From Planctomycetaceae bacterium (GTDB lineage: Bacteria > Planctomycetota > Planctomycetia > Pirellulales > Thermoguttaceae), in the NCBI GenBank assembly GCA_031283515.1, contig JAITBS010000343.1:1-34547 (forward strand): 34,547 nt of DNA. The letters run 5' to 3'. The notes under the pieces were generated by a model. That model saw only the letters and a program-made list of their open reading frames with translations, searched no databases and was not told the origin of the DNA. Positions 1 through 7,665 of this stretch are shown here, in pieces (positions within the stretch are counted from its first letter, which is position 1; each line of letters starts with the position of its first letter). The translations under genes were made by a program, and so were the position numbers.

Positions 1-63
1 ATTCTCATGTAAAAATGGCGCATTTTCATATGAGAATGCGCCATTTTCATGTGAAAATGGCGC
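1..63. repeat. Overlapping palindromes of a GCGCCATTTTCAT unit in alternating orientation
   Basis: AATGGCGCATTTTCATATGAGAATGCGCCATT (14-45) and GCGCCATTTTCATGTGAAAATGGCGC (38-63) are near-perfect palindromes sharing one arm. Confidence 0.8.
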
Positions 64-70
64 AGGTTAG

Positions 71-176
71 TTAATAGTTGATAGTGAATAGTGAATAGTT
101 GCGCAAGCGGAGTACGACCAAAACGGTAATACTCCGCATTGCGAACTATCCACTGTCAACTATCCACTATCAATTA
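71..176. repeat. Hairpin repeat copy 1: 7-bp-repeat arms around a conserved core
   Basis: Left arm TTAATAG TTGATAG TGAATAG TGAATAG TTGCGCAAGCGGAGTA; right arm TACTCCGCATTGCGAACTATCCACTGTCAACTATCCACTATCAATTA. Confidence 0.8.
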
Positions 177-190
177 CTTTATGAGGTTGG

Positions 191-298
191 TTTTTAGTTG
201 AGAGTTGAGTGGAGAGTGTCGCAAGCGGATTACGACCAAAACGGTAATACTCCGCATTGCGAACTATTCACTATTCACTCATAACTATTCACTAAAAA
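191..298. repeat. Hairpin repeat copy 2 (adjacent to copy 1)
   Basis: TTTTTAGTTGAGAGTTGAGTGGAGAGTGTCGCAAGCGGATTA - CGACCAAAACGGTAA - TACTCCGCATTGCGAACTATTCACTATTCACTCATAACTATTCACTAAAAA. Confidence 0.8.
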
Positions 299-341
299 CT
301 GTTCTTTCAGGACGAGGAGGAACGGAATAATACGTAAAAAT

Positions 342-363
342 AATAATTCCACAGATAGATTAC
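342..363 (+). repeat. 22-bp dispersed repeat AATAATTCCACWGATAGATTAC, copy 1
   Basis: AATAATTCCACAGATAGATTAC; also present at 10105-10126 and 24732-24753. Confidence 0.8.
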
Positions 364-371
364 ATAATTAT

Positions 372-1148
372 TTATTTTTCTATTCCGGTTTTTTCATTTT
401 TTATTCCTACCGGTTTTATTTCAACGGGAAACAATTCTTTATCCGGTAAGTCGTTTAAACTGCCAAGTCCGAAAACTTGCAGAAAATTTTTTGTAGTACC
501 ATAGAAAAAAGGACGACCAAGTTCTTCGGAACGTCCCGCGATTTTCACTAAATCCCGATCAAGGAGTTGCCGGATGAGTTCACCGCATTGCACACCGCGT
601 ATTTTTTCGATTTCGGTGCGGTGAATTGGCTGGCGGTAGGCGATGACGGCAAGAGTTTCCATTGCCGGACTGCTCAACCGGACAGTAATCGGAACTTCCT
701 GAATTCGGACAAGCCATGCTGCAAATTCCGGTCGAGTACGGAGTTGAAATCCGCCGGCAACCTCAATAACCCGAAACGCCGATTGCCGGCGATCATATCG
801 ATCATTCAATTCCTGAATGATCGAACGGATTCGCGTACCTTCCGGTAATTCTGCTAATTGAACAAGACGGCGACCGGAAAGCGGTTCACGGGACAAAAAA
901 AGAACCGCTTCCAGATTCGCAATGACCTCACTCCGAAAATCACTCGAAAACGGAATTGCCGCACCATCGGAATCGTTTGAAATCTCTTCCTCAACATAAA
1001 ATTCCGGCAATCGATGCTTCCACAGGTTTGCCTGACAAACTTGTTTCTTTGTAAAAAAATCTGCCGGATATTTGATATTAAACGGATGTCTTTTCATTTG
1101 CCGGAATAATACATGGAATACAATTATTTGTCCAGAGCAATTGATCAC
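372..1148 (-). CDS. scpB: Segregation and condensation protein B (ScpB); true start probably downstream of the ORF start (e.g. Met at about 1097)
   Basis: Protein contains ANLEAVLFLSREPLS...LETLAVIAYRQPIHRTEIEKIRGV...LLDRDLVKIAGRSEELGRPFFYGTT, typical of ScpB winged-helix domains. Confidence 0.9.
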   Translation of the reverse strand: MINCSGQIIVFHVLFRQMKRHPFNIKYPADFFTKKQVCQANLWKHRLPEFYVEEEISNDSDGAAIPFSSDFRSEVIANLEAVLFLSREPLSGRRLVQLAELPEGTRIRSIIQELNDRYDRRQSAFRVIEVAGGFQLRTRPEFAAWLVRIQEVPITVRLSSPAMETLAVIAYRQPIHRTEIEKIRGVQCGELIRQLLDRDLVKIAGRSEELGRPFFYGTTKNFLQVFGLGSLNDLPDKELFPVEIKPVGIKNEKTGIEK

Positions 1149-1285
1149 AACAGACGTAAAATGATAACTGTTGTACTTTTACCAACAACACTTACCGCAT
1201 TAATTGCCGGCGTGAATGGTTATACCTGCCGCACACTCTGTACAGCATACTGCACTTGGTTTGAAAAACCTTTGTTCAGTAACAC

Positions 1286-1313
1286 TTGACAGATTCTTTT
1301 CTTTTACTAGAAT
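1286..1313 (+). promoter_or_regulatory. Sigma70-like promoter upstream of flavodoxin
   Basis: TTGACA (1286-1291), 16-bp spacer, TAGAAT (1308-1313), about 57 bp before the ATG. Confidence 0.5.
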
Positions 1314-1369
1314 TAAACGAAGTTTTGTACAGCAAACTCATGTTTTAACAAAAAGAAAGGAATTTCACT

Positions 1370-1789
1370 ATGAAAGTTTCCATCGTGTATTGGTCTGGAA
1401 CCGGCAACACCGAAGCAATGGCAAAATTAATTCAGGAAGGCGCAGTCTCTGCTGGTGCGGAAGTTGCTCTCAAAGAAGTTGCGAAAGCTAGTGTGGAAGA
1501 TGTTACTGGAGTTGATGTTGCATTTCTTGGTTGCCCGTCCATGGGAAGCGAAGAATTGGAGGATAGCGAATTTGAACCGTTTATTACTTCTATTGAAGGT
1601 AAAGTTAATGGTAAAAAACTCGCATTGTTTGGTTCTTACGGTTGGGGTGATGGTCAATGGATGCGTGACTGGGCAGACCGAATGAAAAAAGCCGGTGCTG
1701 TCCTTATTGCCGAATCGTTGATCGTCAACGAAGCTCCTTCCGATGACGACGCCGAAAAATGTAAATCTTTTGGAAAGTCAATTGCTTAA
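1370..1789 (+). CDS. Flavodoxin
   Basis: MKVSIVYWSGTGNTEAMAKLI phosphate-binding loop and FGSYGWGDGQWMRDWADRM; 139 aa; SD-like AAAGGA upstream. Confidence 0.93.
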   Translation: MKVSIVYWSGTGNTEAMAKLIQEGAVSAGAEVALKEVAKASVEDVTGVDVAFLGCPSMGSEELEDSEFEPFITSIEGKVNGKKLALFGSYGWGDGQWMRDWADRMKKAGAVLIAESLIVNEAPSDDDAEKCKSFGKSIA

Positions 1790-1847
1790 ACAATACTTAG
1801 AAAATTAGATAACCATTTGTATCTATTCTGTTGTGATCTTATTTTAT

Positions 1848-2001
1848 GGTAGGCAACGTTTCGCCGAAATGTCGCAACGTCGCAATGTCGCAACGATTGG
1901 TTTTTTTATTTGTGTTCTACGCGATTGTTTTTTAGTTTCCTTCTGTCAATAGGAACAAGTCGGCTATCGCCGACCAACCTTTCGGCGAAAAGTTGCCTAC
2001 C
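1848..2001. repeat. About 154-bp intergenic element bounded by 22-bp near-perfect inverted repeats
   Basis: GGTAGGCAACGTTTCGCCGAAA (1848-1869) pairs with TTTCGGCGAAAAGTTGCCTACC (1980-2001), 1 mismatch; inner hairpin GTCGGC-TATC-GCCGAC; 8-bp tandem TGTCGCAA x3 at about 1870-1893. Confidence 0.75.
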
Positions 2002-2030
2002 TACTGAATAGTTGCAAAAAATCTCTAAAA

Positions 2031-2116
2031 ATCCGCGAACATCGGCGTAATCAGCGGACTAAATATCCGCGAATATCTGCGTAATCAGCGGACTAAATAT
2101 CCGCGAATATCTTGAT
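2031..2116. repeat. 34-bp tandem repeat (2 full copies plus a partial third)
   Basis: ATCCGCGAACATCGGCGTAATCAGCGGACTAAAT (2031-2064), ATCCGCGAATATCTGCGTAATCAGCGGACTAAAT (2065-2098), partial from 2099. Confidence 0.85.
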
Positions 2117-2361
2117 AACATAGACAGTTACTCGCCTGCCTTCCGATTATTTTTGTGAATAGTTACAACAAGCAAAATATATGTCAAAATGAATTTTAGA
2201 GCGGAAATTAAATGTCCCCGACTTTTATTTCTCAAGTTTTCACCTATAATACACGCTTCATAATACACACTTCAATTAACTTCGATTAACCTTTTGATTA
2301 TTTGAGTGACGGGATTTTATTTTGATTTAGTTTTGTTTCCAATTCTCACCGAAGTATCAAT

Positions 2362-3654
2362 ATGCAGGATATTATTCAGGAATTATCGTGGCGCGGTCTG
2401 ATTTACCAAACAACAGATGCTACTCATCTCACAGCGTGGTTAATGGAAAAACCACGAACAATTTATGCTGGTTTCGATCCGACCGCTGATAGTTTACATG
2501 TGGGACATCTTGTTGCACTTATGAATTTGCGGCGTTTCCAGCAATTCGGACATCGCCCGATTGCTCTTGCCGGCGGTGCCACCGGAACAATCGGCGACCC
2601 AAGCGGAAAAAGTGAAGAACGAAAACTTATCACCAAAGAACAAGTCGAATTTAATATCAAATGTATCGAACGGCAAATTCGTAAATTTCTACGCTTCGAT
2701 CATTCGTCAACCGGCGCACTGTTGGTTAATAATGCCGATTGGTTTTCCCAGTTTTCTTACATTGATTTTTTACGCGATGTTGGGAAACATTTTCCCGTCA
2801 ATATCATGTTGGCAAAAGATTCCGTCAAAATGCGTCTCGAAAATTCAGAATCCGGTTTGAGTTTTACGGAATTTAGTTACATGCTGATGCAAAGTTATGA
2901 TTTTGTACACCTTTACAAAACATACAACTGTGAAATGCAAATTGGCGGTAGTGATCAATGGGGTAATATTACGTTGGGGTGTGAATTTGGACGGCGAATT
3001 GGTATTCTTCCGAAGAATGGGCAACTGTATGGGCTGACGAGTCCGCTTTTGACCAAGAGTGACGGCGGAAAAATGGGAAAAACCGAATCCGGTACCTTGT
3101 GGCTCGATCCTGCCAAAACATCGCCGTATCAGTTTTATCAATATTGGATCAATCTTGACGATTCCGATGTAGAACGAACACTCAAAATATTTACCGATCT
3201 CACCCAACCGGAAATTGAAACAGTTTTAGCCGATCACAAAACCGATCCGGGAAAACGAATTGCTCAAAAACGTGTTGCCGATGAATTGACGCAATTAGTT
3301 CACGGCGAATCGGGTTTAACTATTGCGCAAAAAGCAACGGAAATCTTTTTCGGTGCTGAAATTTCCGAACTGGACGACGTACAACTCCGTTCTATTTTTG
3401 CCGATGTTCCAAGTAAAGAATTACCGCATGACCGGCTCAATAACGGCTTAACAATAACCGATGCACTTGTCGAATCGGGTCTTTCCGCTTCAAAAAGTGA
3501 CGCACGCCGGACAATTCAGCAAGGAGGTGCGTACATTAACAATAAGCAAATTAAAGACACTGAAACGAAGATCGGAACAGAATATCTTGTTGGTGAAAGT
3601 ATGATGGTTCTTCGTACCGGAAAGAAAAAATACGCTCTTTTACGTTTCAAATAA
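2362..3654 (+). CDS. tyrS: Tyrosyl-tRNA synthetase
   Basis: YAGFDPTADSLHVGHLVALMNLRRFQ (HIGH-like motif), GSDQWGNIT, KMGKT (KMSKS-like), C-terminal S4 domain. Confidence 0.97.
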   Translation: MQDIIQELSWRGLIYQTTDATHLTAWLMEKPRTIYAGFDPTADSLHVGHLVALMNLRRFQQFGHRPIALAGGATGTIGDPSGKSEERKLITKEQVEFNIKCIERQIRKFLRFDHSSTGALLVNNADWFSQFSYIDFLRDVGKHFPVNIMLAKDSVKMRLENSESGLSFTEFSYMLMQSYDFVHLYKTYNCEMQIGGSDQWGNITLGCEFGRRIGILPKNGQLYGLTSPLLTKSDGGKMGKTESGTLWLDPAKTSPYQFYQYWINLDDSDVERTLKIFTDLTQPEIETVLADHKTDPGKRIAQKRVADELTQLVHGESGLTIAQKATEIFFGAEISELDDVQLRSIFADVPSKELPHDRLNNGLTITDALVESGLSASKSDARRTIQQGGAYINNKQIKDTETKIGTEYLVGESMMVLRTGKKKYALLRFK

Positions 3655-3699
3655 TTTCCGTTTCAGATGTTCTTAACCCGTTTTTAAGAAAGAACAGTT

Positions 3700-4875
3700 A
3701 TGTACTACAACCGATTTATTGATGACAGTTTTATGGATTATCTTAACCGGTATTGTACAGGTATTGTGTTATTAAAAGATAAGATTGAGAAAATATCCGT
3801 AACTTATTATTTATCGGATGCCTATTCAAATTATGCTTGCCGGTTTGCTGTTCAAGTGGAACTTTTTGATTATCAAGGTCTTGATTTGGAAGACAAGAAA
3901 ATCGCAACACAATATTTATACAACAGTATTAACGAAACAGGGAGTCAATTTGTTTCTTTTATTTATCGTTCCAGTCACGACGGGGATATTGATATTGAAA
4001 TTATCGAAAAATTTATTTATCATTACGAATTTGCCAAGAGTATTTTTAATGATTTTATTAGGAAGATTCTTCCGCAAACATGTTTATTAGAGATTGATGA
4101 TTTGGAATCGATTCCGTTTTTTATTTACATGATTTCTTTTTTATCGAAGATTAAATCGGAAAGAAGAGATTCAAACGAGATTCGTTTTTTTTCAAAAACG
4201 TATGACCAAATCAATAAAAGAACTTTTGAATCCGATTGTTATCTTCACCCAATCCTGAAAGAAACCGCAACACAAACATTAGATATTAATAAAACAATAT
4301 CGGATGAAGAATTACACAATGCCGGCGGCGGAAATATAGCGGCAATAAGACAATTTGTTATTGATGCAAAAATTCCGTTTTGTATTCCTCATTATTTTCG
4401 TACAATTGATAAAATTCAAATAGATACTTCTGTATTGAAAACGAAACTAAAAAATGATGTTCCTAAAAATTCCGATGAGGATATTCGACCGGAAGTGATT
4501 CTCGGCTTGCTCGAAAAAAAGGAAAAGGAAAAAGTTGCGAAAAAAGAAAAACTGGAACAAAAATGCAGAACAATAGGAGTTAGAACGGGAGATTACATTT
4601 ATGTCAAGAATGAGCAACAACAGATCGGTGTGATAAAAGAAATAAAACTGTACGGCAATGACGATTTGGAAATCCAATACAATATCTTAAAAAGTGACCT
4701 GACGGAAAGCCGTTTACCTTTAAAAGACATAAGTTGTAAGAATAAGCGTTTTTATACGTTAAGCCAAGAGATCATCGAAGAAGAAAAAAGAAACGGTTCT
4801 CTAAAAACAAAACAACAATTAATCGTTTTCTTCCGTAAAAAAGGTATCAAAAATCCTTTGTTTACCTCATCGTGA
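3700..4875 (+). CDS. Hypothetical protein, no family recognised
   Basis: Long 391-aa ORF starting 45 bp after tyrS; Lys-rich segment (KKEKEKVAKKEKLEQKC). Confidence 0.75.
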   Translation: MYYNRFIDDSFMDYLNRYCTGIVLLKDKIEKISVTYYLSDAYSNYACRFAVQVELFDYQGLDLEDKKIATQYLYNSINETGSQFVSFIYRSSHDGDIDIEIIEKFIYHYEFAKSIFNDFIRKILPQTCLLEIDDLESIPFFIYMISFLSKIKSERRDSNEIRFFSKTYDQINKRTFESDCYLHPILKETATQTLDINKTISDEELHNAGGGNIAAIRQFVIDAKIPFCIPHYFRTIDKIQIDTSVLKTKLKNDVPKNSDEDIRPEVILGLLEKKEKEKVAKKEKLEQKCRTIGVRTGDYIYVKNEQQQIGVIKEIKLYGNDDLEIQYNILKSDLTESRLPLKDISCKNKRFYTLSQEIIEEEKRNGSLKTKQQLIVFFRKKGIKNPLFTSS

Positions 4876-4925
4876 TTCGTCCCAAATTCAATTATCGCAT
4901 CGATAATATCACGCCTTTTCAAATC

Positions 4926-5672
4926 TCACGGACAATCGCAACAATTACAAACAAAAACGCATGGTGTATTAGTATCTGCTATAAAGTTGCTGTAACCGTT
5001 TTTTTGATTTGTATGGCAATCTGAAATTGTTGAATTTCGTTCGATAAAATCACATCCGATTTTTTCCGACAAATATCTTATCGATCTTTTTATTTGCCAG
5101 CCAAAACTTTCATTTGCTAATATATGTTTTCTCCATTCATTATTATGAGTCAAAATTAATAACACTAATTGAGTGCTTGGACTAACATGATTGAAATATC
5201 TACAATAACCGACAATACTTACAAAGATTAATTTTGAATAATTATTTTTGTTATAAATATATTTGTCCGCGATAGTAATCGTTCCATCAGTAAAAGAATA
5301 AGAAAATCTATTGGTTCCCCATTGCTCATTTGTACATCGAATTCCGTGAAAAATAGATGCAGGTATTAAAACTAAAAAAAGGATACCAATTCCAAAACAC
5401 GTGATTGTTATCATCCATAAAATCATTCCATCCATTCCATGTGGAAAAAATTGTCTGTTAGCGTATAAAACAACTCCAACTAAAAACATAATTCCCGATA
5501 AAACTATTCCCAATAAAATTGTAAAAATTTTAAATACATTAATAATTTCTAATCTATTTAAATTATTATTAACTCGACATTCCCAAGCATTGTTAGCATC
5601 TGAAGATTCAAATGGAAAATAATCAAATAATTGATTCTCTGTGATAAAAATTGTGTTCGTTTGTGTATCCAT
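4926..5672 (-). CDS. Hypothetical membrane protein with Cys-rich C-terminus
   Basis: 248-aa ORF with two hydrophobic segments (IFTILLGIVLSGIMFLVGVVLY; MILWMITITCFGIGILFLVLIPASIF) and C-terminal PCVFVCNCCDCP. Confidence 0.7.
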   Translation of the reverse strand: MDTQTNTIFITENQLFDYFPFESSDANNAWECRVNNNLNRLEIINVFKIFTILLGIVLSGIMFLVGVVLYANRQFFPHGMDGMILWMITITCFGIGILFLVLIPASIFHGIRCTNEQWGTNRFSYSFTDGTITIADKYIYNKNNYSKLIFVSIVGYCRYFNHVSPSTQLVLLILTHNNEWRKHILANESFGWQIKRSIRYLSEKIGCDFIERNSTISDCHTNQKNGYSNFIADTNTPCVFVCNCCDCP

Positions 5673-5783
5673 CTTTTTTTATCTTATTAAATGATTGGAA
5701 CATATTAGTTACAATTTCATAAAAGTACAGAAATTAAACACTGTAATTTGGGTATTTCGGCAATAATAATTCGGATTTTTTGT

Positions 5784-6659
5784 TCAGGAATTAAGAAGTG
5801 AAGCCGTATTATTACGGTTTTGGTTTATCAGACCGAGCATTTGGATTCCGGATTGGAGCAGAATCTGATCGCGTACCATATTGGAAACAGCAACCGCATA
5901 ATCCGTATCCGAAATAATTGATTTCGCGTCGCTCAATGAAACAAGCGAATCTTGTAACGTATTGACATTGGAATCCAATGTGTATTTTTGTACGGCTCCG
6001 ATATCGCCGCGTTGTGTTGCAATTTGTGAGATAGCGGCACTTAGAATTTTGTCAGCCAATACCGGATTTGCTGCCAAAGACGCCGTACCGCCGCTGCGCA
6101 GTTGCATGAGCACATCCGAACCATTACCGACACGGCTTGTTTGTGTCCCTTCTATCGGAACCGACACTTGCTGCGACGACACAACATCTTGTCCCAACTG
6201 GAACAACGCCCCGCCGTTTTCTGATGAAAGTGATCCATTTAATAACGGTTTACCGAGCCAGTTTGTCATTGAGGAAAGCCGGTCAATGGAATCGAGAATG
6301 GCGTTCATTTGAATTTGGTTGGCTTCAATCATTTGCGGTGTCATTGCTCCGCTGTTGGCAGCTTCAACCGCTAATCCCTTCGCTTCAATGAGAAGATTAC
6401 TAATCTGATGCATTCCGCTTTCGGCGACATTGAGCATACTGTTTGCCAGACGAGTATTTTTCAATGCTGCATGACTTGCGGTTATTTCGGAGCGAAGCCA
6501 TTCCTGAGCAATGAGTCCTGCCGGATCATCTTGGGCAGAATTAATCCGGTTGCCAGTGGAAAGTTGTGTAAGCGAATTAGCCAGACTTGACTGAACGCGT
6601 TGCACTTGATGAGTTGCAGACAGTGATTGGGAAACTGAATTGATCGATAAACCGGACAT
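5784..6659 (-). CDS. Short flagellin (D0/D1 domains only)
   Basis: N-terminal ...SLTQLSTGNRINSAQDDPAGLIAQEWLRSEI and C-terminal ...MVRDQILLQSGIQMLGLINQNRNNTASLLNS; 291 aa. Confidence 0.93.
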   Translation of the reverse strand: MSGLSINSVSQSLSATHQVQRVQSSLANSLTQLSTGNRINSAQDDPAGLIAQEWLRSEITASHAALKNTRLANSMLNVAESGMHQISNLLIEAKGLAVEAANSGAMTPQMIEANQIQMNAILDSIDRLSSMTNWLGKPLLNGSLSSENGGALFQLGQDVVSSQQVSVPIEGTQTSRVGNGSDVLMQLRSGGTASLAANPVLADKILSAAISQIATQRGDIGAVQKYTLDSNVNTLQDSLVSLSDAKSIISDTDYAVAVSNMVRDQILLQSGIQMLGLINQNRNNTASLLNS

Positions 6660-6825
6660 AATCTTTTTTACATCGTTAAATTTGTTAATCTTTTTTAATT
6701 ATTTTTAACCATTCGCATCAATTACCAAAAAATAAACCATTTGCCGTGATTCCGTAAAACTAATTATTCATTAACATTTTTATCAATATACAATTTATAC
6801 CTTATTTACCGGCAATGATCAAGTA

Positions 6826-6870
6826 ATACCGTTTTGGTAGTAATCCGCATTGCGGCACTCTCAACGATTA
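6826..6870 (-). repeat. Half copy (inverted) of the hairpin repeat seen at 71-298 and 9945-10072
   Basis: ATACCGTTTTGGTAGTAATCCGCATTGCGGCACTCTCAAC resembles the reverse complement of the 205-245 segment (loop plus left arm). Confidence 0.6.
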
Positions 6871-7250
6871 ACTACAAAACACATCGCCTGAATGGCGAAA
6901 CGAAACAATCCGAATTGTACAACCTGTGATGATTAAAATTCTGTTTTTCAGACAGAGTGTTGTCGCCGCGAGTCTGCCGGATGACCTGCGGTTATGAAAA
7001 TCGCACCACTTCGAGGTGAAAATCGAAAAACAAAAAACTTGTTGCAATATAAATTAATTGTTGTGCCAATTTAACCCTTATAATTTATGACTACCCAAAG
7101 TATAGAACGGAATTTCCGAGAAGTTTCTGAAGTCTTCTTGACACTTTTTTGTTCCGGTGTATATTTACAGAGTCAAGTTTGATTCTACAAATAGATTTCG
7201 ATAAGTAATTTTTTGGACAAGTATTTAATGAACAACTTTTTCTAAAAGCC

Positions 7251-7547
7251 ATGATTGCTAACATCAATTCACCTACTCCTGAAACTGTATTTCGTTCGGA
7301 GAAAGTCGATTATTTATGTCATTTTTCTGAAGGGCAAAGCGGTACAATTGTCGATTTGGTTCTCGAACCCGAATTACAAGGACGATTAATGGGAATGGGA
7401 CTTTTTGCCGGAACTCGTTTCCGTGTTCTGCAAGGCGGCAACTCCTCTAAAATAAAATCGTCCGCCAGACCCATGTTGCTCGCCATCGGTAATACCCGAA
7501 TCGCCTTAGGACAATCGATTGCCTCAAAAATTCTAGTCGAAAAATAA
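7251..7547 (+). CDS. feoA: FeoA-family ferrous iron transport protein
   Basis: LVLEPELQGRLMGMGLFAGTRFRVLQGG...MLLAIGNTRIALGQSIASKILVE; directly upstream of feoB. Confidence 0.9.
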   Translation: MIANINSPTPETVFRSEKVDYLCHFSEGQSGTIVDLVLEPELQGRLMGMGLFAGTRFRVLQGGNSSKIKSSARPMLLAIGNTRIALGQSIASKILVEK

Positions 7548-7665
7548 TATCAACATCAAATCCAAATTAGAGAACGTACTCACAACCTAACCACATAATG
7601 TTTCCTTTACGGAATTTCTTTCAAGAGTTTTTTCAAATAGATTCATTCATTAAACGTTTATTAAA

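Noticed and set aside
71-298. CRISPR-like array because of repeated units
   Set aside because: Units are 7 bp and palindromic with no unique spacers; no cas genes in the window.
567-848. Antisense ORF of 93 aa within scpB
   Set aside because: Entirely opposite a well-supported gene; no recognisable motif.
2031-2116. CRISPR-like 34-bp repeats
   Set aside because: Head-to-tail copies with no spacers between them.
6900-7100. Possible structured RNA or Fur box upstream of feoA
   Set aside because: Small hairpins visible but no convincing Fur palindrome or known RNA fold.
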